A DNA stretch of 37,600 nt from JAZBPO01 sp036351675 (GTDB lineage Bacteria; Pseudomonadota; Gammaproteobacteria; Pseudomonadales; Azotimanducaceae). The stretch is from positions 1-37,600 of the forward strand of contig JAZBPO010000136.1 of NCBI GenBank assembly GCA_036351675.1, written 5' to 3'. The notes beneath the pieces were generated by a model. It did no database searches, was not told where the DNA came from, and saw only the letters and a list, made by a program, of their open reading frames with translations. Both the position numbers and the translations under genes were made by a program. This document shows positions 34,344-37,600 of the stretch, piece after piece. How positions within the stretch are numbered: the first letter of the stretch is position 1; every line of letters starts with the position of its first letter.

Positions 34344-34624
34344 ACGGTCTGCACGAGGGTCTGGCACTCTTCCTGCTCGTCAATCTGGCTGCCGCGCTGC
34401 TGCGGGTCGCCCGCGGGCCGAGCGCCGCCGATCGCATGCTCGCGGCGCTCCTGTTCGGCACCACGGGCGTCGCCGTGGTGCTGCTGCTGGCGACCGGCGA
34501 CGCGGCCGCCCGGGTCTTCGTCGACGTCGCCCTCGTCCTGGCCCTGCTCGCGACCATCGCCGGTATCGCCTTCGCCCGGCGCGCCTGGACGCAGGCGGCG
34601 GCCCTCGGGAGCGGCCATGACTGA
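34340..34624 (+). CDS. mrpF: Mrp-type antiporter subunit F
   Basis: A 94-residue membrane protein with three hydrophobic helices, matching MnhF/MrpF. The RVARGPSAADRMLAALLFGT segment and the acidic FVDVALVLALL helix are characteristic. The GTG start is fixed by the GTGA overlap with subunit E; its end overlaps subunit G by 8 nt. Confidence 0.88.
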   Translation: MNGLHEGLALFLLVNLAAALLRVARGPSAADRMLAALLFGTTGVAVVLLLATGDAAARVFVDVALVLALLATIAGIAFARRAWTQAAALGSGHD

Positions 34625-34922
34625 TCCCCTCGCGACCCTGCTGCTTCTAGTCGGCGGCGCATTCTTTCTCGCAGGCACGGTGGGGCTGCTGCGCTTCCCT
34701 GACGTCTACTGCCGCCTGCACGCGGTGGCGAAGGCCGACAATCTCGGCCTCGGCTTCATCGTCGCGGGCCTGGCCCTCGAGGCCGAATCGCTCGTGTTCG
34801 CCTGCAAGCTGCTGCTCGTCTGGCCCCTCGCGCTGATCGCCAGCGCGTCGGTGAGCTATGCGATCGCCGCTCGCGCGAGGCGCCTGGAGAGCGGGGCCGC
34901 CGACGCCGCGCGCGACCCATGA
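34617..34922 (+). CDS. mrpG: Mrp-type antiporter subunit G
   Basis: A 101-residue membrane protein with three helices. The GTVGLLRFPDVYCRLHAVAKADNLG region is the hallmark of MnhG/MrpG. The start overlaps the previous gene by 8 nt and the stop overlaps the next start in ATGA, so expression is translationally coupled. Confidence 0.92.
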   Translation: MTDPLATLLLLVGGAFFLAGTVGLLRFPDVYCRLHAVAKADNLGLGFIVAGLALEAESLVFACKLLLVWPLALIASASVSYAIAARARRLESGAADAARDP

Positions 34923-35173
34923 CCCTCGCGCTGGCCTTCGACCTGATGCTCGCCGCCGGTCTGCTCTGGAGCGCGGCCGCGGCGCTGCTGACACGGGACG
35001 CGATCCGCGCGGTCGTGCAGTTCATCGTCTTCGGTCTGCTCATGACCCTCGCCTGGACGCGCCTCGCCGCCCCCGACGTGGCGCTCGCCGAGGCGGCGAT
35101 CGGCGCCGGACTCACGGGCGCCCTGCTGCTCCAGGCCGCGGGTGCACGCGGCGGGGGGGAGGACGAAGGGTGA
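34919..35173 (+). CDS. MbhD-like (DUF4040) subunit
   Basis: An 84-residue, two- to three-helix membrane protein. The DVALAEAAIGAGLTGALLL helix is diagnostic of the MbhD/DUF4040 domain, which in Bacillus-type MrpA is the C-terminal part of a much larger subunit and in membrane-bound hydrogenases is a separate protein. Here it is stand-alone. Both ends overlap neighbours by 4 nt (ATGA and GTGA). Confidence 0.85.
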   Translation: MTLALAFDLMLAAGLLWSAAAALLTRDAIRAVVQFIVFGLLMTLAWTRLAAPDVALAEAAIGAGLTGALLLQAAGARGGGEDEG

Positions 35174-35838
35174 AACAGTCGTTGATCCGCGCTTCGGTAC
35201 TGTTGGCGCTGACCGGCGCCGGCGCCGTCGTGGCCGTGGCCCTGCTCGAACTGCCCGCTGCGCCGATCGAACTGTCCGTGGCCGTGGCGGATGCCCTCGG
35301 CCGCAGCGGCGTCACGCATCCGGTGACCGCGGTGCTGCTCAACTTCCGCGCCTTCGACACGCTCCTCGAGGTGCTCGTCCTGCTCGTCGCGCTGCTCGGC
35401 ACCCACTCGGCGACCCGTCCCGCCACCCTGCCCGTCGTGGTTCGGGATCCGGTCCTAGACGTCGCCGCGCGCACGCTCGTACCGCTCATGCTGTTGGCCG
35501 CTGCCTATCTGCTCTGGGCCGGCGCGACGCGCCCGGGCGGCGCCTTCCAGGGCGCGGCCGTGGCCGCGGCGGGCGGCGTCCTGCTCGTCCTCTGCGGCCT
35601 CGGCCCCCACTCCCTCGCGCCCGGAGGCGCGATCCGCAGCGTCCTGGTGGCGGGACCGATCGTGTTCCTGCTCGTCGCCGTGAGCGGCGGCAGCGCCCTG
35701 CTGACGCTGCCGCCAGCGTATGCCGGTGGCCTGATCCTGCTGATCGAGTCGGCGCTCACGGTCTCGCTGGCACTCCTGCTCTGGGCCCTGTTCCTCTGCA
35801 TCGCCGCCAGCGACCCGGGCGACGGAGCCCGACCTTGA
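35170..35838 (+). CDS. mrpB: MbhE-MnhB fused antiporter subunit
   Basis: A 222-residue membrane protein with two parts. The first about 85 residues (GVTHPVTAVLLNFRAFDTLLE, then a helix) are MbhE-like; residues about 95-215 (ARTLVPLMLLAAAYLLWAG and TRPGGAFQGAAVAAAGGVLL) are MnhB/MrpB. MbhE-type helices are normally the very end of MrpA, so the domain has moved onto subunit B. The GTG start is set by the GTGA overlap; the end overlaps subunit C by 4 nt. Confidence 0.85.
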   Translation: MKQSLIRASVLLALTGAGAVVAVALLELPAAPIELSVAVADALGRSGVTHPVTAVLLNFRAFDTLLEVLVLLVALLGTHSATRPATLPVVVRDPVLDVAARTLVPLMLLAAAYLLWAGATRPGGAFQGAAVAAAGGVLLVLCGLGPHSLAPGGAIRSVLVAGPIVFLLVAVSGGSALLTLPPAYAGGLILLIESALTVSLALLLWALFLCIAASDPGDGARP

Positions 35839-36113
35839 GCAGTGAGCTGCTGTTCGCCCTGACCGGCCTCGCCCTGTTCCTCGTCGGCACCGCCGGCGCA
35901 CTGCTCGTCGCGGCGCCGCTGCGTCGCATCCTCGCCCTCAACGTGATGGGCAGTGGTGCCTTCCTCGTGCTCGTCGGCACCGCTCAGCGCGACGGCGGCA
36001 ACGACCCGGTCCCGCAGGCCATGGTGCTCACGGGCATCGTCGTCGCCGTCGCCGCCACCGCCGTCGCCCTGGCGCTCGCACATCGGCTCGACGGGGCGGA
36101 GCGGAACGACTGA
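35835..36113 (+). CDS. mrpC: Mrp-type antiporter subunit C (NuoK-like)
   Basis: A 92-residue, three-helix membrane protein homologous to NuoK/MnhC. The RILALNVMGSGAFLVLVGT helix and the DPVPQAMVLTGIVVAVAATAVAL helix are typical. A TTG start is inferred because it overlaps the previous stop (TTGA) and no ATG or GTG is available. Next gene starts on the last base of the stop. Confidence 0.88.
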   Translation: MSSELLFALTGLALFLVGTAGALLVAAPLRRILALNVMGSGAFLVLVGTAQRDGGNDPVPQAMVLTGIVVAVAATAVALALAHRLDGAERND

Positions 36114-37546
36114 TGCTCTCGGCCCCGGAAGCCTGGCTCGTGGCCGTGCCCATGGCCTGGTCCGTCGTCGCCGTGCTGGCGCCGGAACGCCGGCGCGGTC
36201 TCATCGCCCTCGCGGGCATCGCGGTCCAGCTCGGCCTCGCGCTCGAGCTTGCCCGTCAGGTCCTCGGCGACGGTGCCCGCGTACACCGCGTCGGCACCTG
36301 GGGCGCGCCCCTCGGCATCGACCTGCTCGCCGACGGCCTCGCCGCCGTGATGCTCCTGCTCACGGCTGCCGTGGCCCTCGCCATGGCGCTCTACACCCGG
36401 GTCTGGCTCGCCACGACGCGCAGCGACAGCCCCTGGCTCTGGCCCCTGCTCGGCGCGCTGCTCGCGGGCCTGGACCTGCTGTTCCTCACGAACGACCTGT
36501 TCACCGTCTACGTCGGCCTCGAGCTCGTCGGTCTCGCTGCGGTGGCGCTCGTGGCAGCCGAGGGCAGGGCGACGCAGATCGAAGCCGCCTGGCGCTATCT
36601 CGTCGCGAGCCTCCTCGCGGCCGGCGCCTGGCTCCTCGGCATCGCGCTCCTCTACGGCGCCTACGGCACCGTCTCCATCGCCCTGCTCACCGGACTGATG
36701 GCGGAAGACGTCCCGCTGGCGGCGACGCTGGCGCTCGCCGTCATGGCCCTCGCGCTGGCCGTGAAGGGCGCACTCTTTCCGTTCCACTTCTGGCTGCCCG
36801 CGGCCCACGGCAGCGCCGCGCCGCCGGTCTCGGCGCTGCTCTCCGCACTGGTGGTGAAGGCCCCCTTCTATCTCCTGCTGCGTCTGCGCCTGACCCTTCC
36901 CGGCGCGGTGGCGGATGCAGTCGACGGGGCGGCCGCGATCCTCGGCACGTTCGCCATCGTCTGGGGTTCGCTCCAGGCCTTTCGCGCCGAGCGCCTCAAG
37001 CTCCTGGTCGCCTACTCCACCGTGGCCCAGCTCGGCTACCTGTTCCTGCTGTTCCCGCTGCTCGGCGGCGGCGCGGGCGCACTCGCCGCGGGCGTCATGC
37101 AGACCATCGCCCACGCCTTCGCCAAGGCCGGCCTCTTCGCCGCCGCCGGGGTCGCCCTGATCGCCACCGGTCGCGACTCCGTCGCGGCACTGAGTACGCT
37201 CGCCGGCCACCTCCCCGTGACCTGGTTCGCCTTCGGCTTCGCCGGCGTGACGCTCATGGGCCTGCCGCCCTCCGGCGGCTTCCTCGCCAAGTGGCTGCTC
37301 ATCGACGCCGCCGTCACCAGCGGCCGCTGGCCACTCATCGCGGCGGTCATCGCCGGCGGCCTGCTCGCCGCCCTCTACGTGTTCCGCATCCTCGCGCGGG
37401 CCTACGGGCCGCGCCCGGAGCCGGGCCCGGCCGCGGTCCCGCGCACGCTCGAATGGATCGCCCTCGCGCTCGCCTTCGCGGGCTTCGCCGTCGGCATCGA
37501 GGCCGGCGTGATCGCGGCGCTCCTCGAGCGCACGGGGGCGCCATGA
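36113..37546 (+). CDS. mrpD: Mrp-type antiporter subunit D (NuoN/NuoL-like proton channel)
   Basis: A 477-residue protein with about 14 membrane helices, a homologue of NuoL/M/N. Key ion-pathway residues are present: the glutamate in YVGLELVGLAAVAL, the lysine in LAVKGALFPFHFWLPAAH and the lysine in ERLKLLVAYSTVAQLGY. The C-terminal PPSGGFLAKWLLI motif is also conserved. It would carry protons in exchange for Na+ or other cations. Start overlaps the mrpC stop (TGATG); the end overlaps the next gene. Confidence 0.92.
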   Translation: MLSAPEAWLVAVPMAWSVVAVLAPERRRGLIALAGIAVQLGLALELARQVLGDGARVHRVGTWGAPLGIDLLADGLAAVMLLLTAAVALAMALYTRVWLATTRSDSPWLWPLLGALLAGLDLLFLTNDLFTVYVGLELVGLAAVALVAAEGRATQIEAAWRYLVASLLAAGAWLLGIALLYGAYGTVSIALLTGLMAEDVPLAATLALAVMALALAVKGALFPFHFWLPAAHGSAAPPVSALLSALVVKAPFYLLLRLRLTLPGAVADAVDGAAAILGTFAIVWGSLQAFRAERLKLLVAYSTVAQLGYLFLLFPLLGGGAGALAAGVMQTIAHAFAKAGLFAAAGVALIATGRDSVAALSTLAGHLPVTWFAFGFAGVTLMGLPPSGGFLAKWLLIDAAVTSGRWPLIAAVIAGGLLAALYVFRILARAYGPRPEPGPAAVPRTLEWIALALAFAGFAVGIEAGVIAALLERTGAP

Positions 37547-37600
37547 CGACCGGCCAGCTGCTGCCCCTCGCGGCGCTCGCCTCGTCGCTGATCCCCTCCG
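37543..37600 (+). CDS. Partial gene, next antiporter-operon subunit (5' end only)
   Basis: The ATG overlaps the mrpD stop (ATGA) and 19 codons run to the window edge, beginning MTTGQLLPLAALASSLIPS, a hydrophobic opening compatible with another NuoL/MrpA/MrpD-like proton channel. Position makes a second D-type subunit likely, but the sequence is too short for identification. Confidence 0.55.
   Translation, partial: MTTGQLLPLAALASSLIPS

Overview
The window is about 37.6 kb of very GC-rich, gene-dense chromosomal DNA. It is most likely from a gammaproteobacterium. Supporting signs are the argE-argA pair in the Pseudomonas-like arrangement with a fused AAK-GNAT ArgA, an NfeD/QmcA-type SPFH pair, an FNR/Anr-type operator and a TonB-dependent receptor. 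The order or genus cannot be fixed from sequence alone. No rRNA, tRNA, CRISPR array, insertion sequence or prophage gene was seen. Many long antisense and out-of-frame ORFs are artefacts of high GC and were discarded.

Layout. 1-3 kb: a PilZ-like protein converges on an orphan receiver/CheB pair encoded as two overlapping genes. 3-10 kb: amino-acid metabolism, with argE and argA (the two ends of the acetylated ornithine pathway), ilvD, a MocR/GntR-type PLP regulator and a divergent class IV aminotransferase. Similar 8-bp repeats with the same 31-bp spacing lie upstream of both ilvD and the MocR/aminotransferase pair, suggesting one small regulon. 10-18 kb, all on the minus strand: histidine phosphatase, short-chain dehydrogenase, methyltransferase, MHS-family transporter, a HAD-acyltransferase fusion, hemE and a membrane class III adenylate cyclase. 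18-28 kb: an EstB-like serine hydrolase, a secreted S9 peptidase, two MFS transporters flanking a shortened MOSC protein, a PhyH-family dioxygenase, a PAP2 phosphatase and a secreted isoaspartyl methyltransferase.

27.7-33.8 kb: the SPFH/NfeD membrane pair, a STAS-like protein, and a divergent locus with a periplasmic single-haem Tll0287-like protein on one side and a small Cys/His membrane protein plus a TonB-dependent receptor on the other. Between them is a near-perfect FNR/Anr/Dnr box placed exactly as in a class II FNR promoter for the receptor side. This looks like an oxygen- or NO-responsive metal (possibly copper) uptake locus and is the most distinctive candidate system in the window.

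33.8-37.6 kb: a tightly overlapping Mrp/Mnh-type cation/proton antiporter operon in the order E-F-G-MbhD-(MbhE+B)-C-D and the first codons of another subunit. It resembles the Mbh/Mrp modular arrangement rather than the Bacillus A-G order and runs off the right edge.
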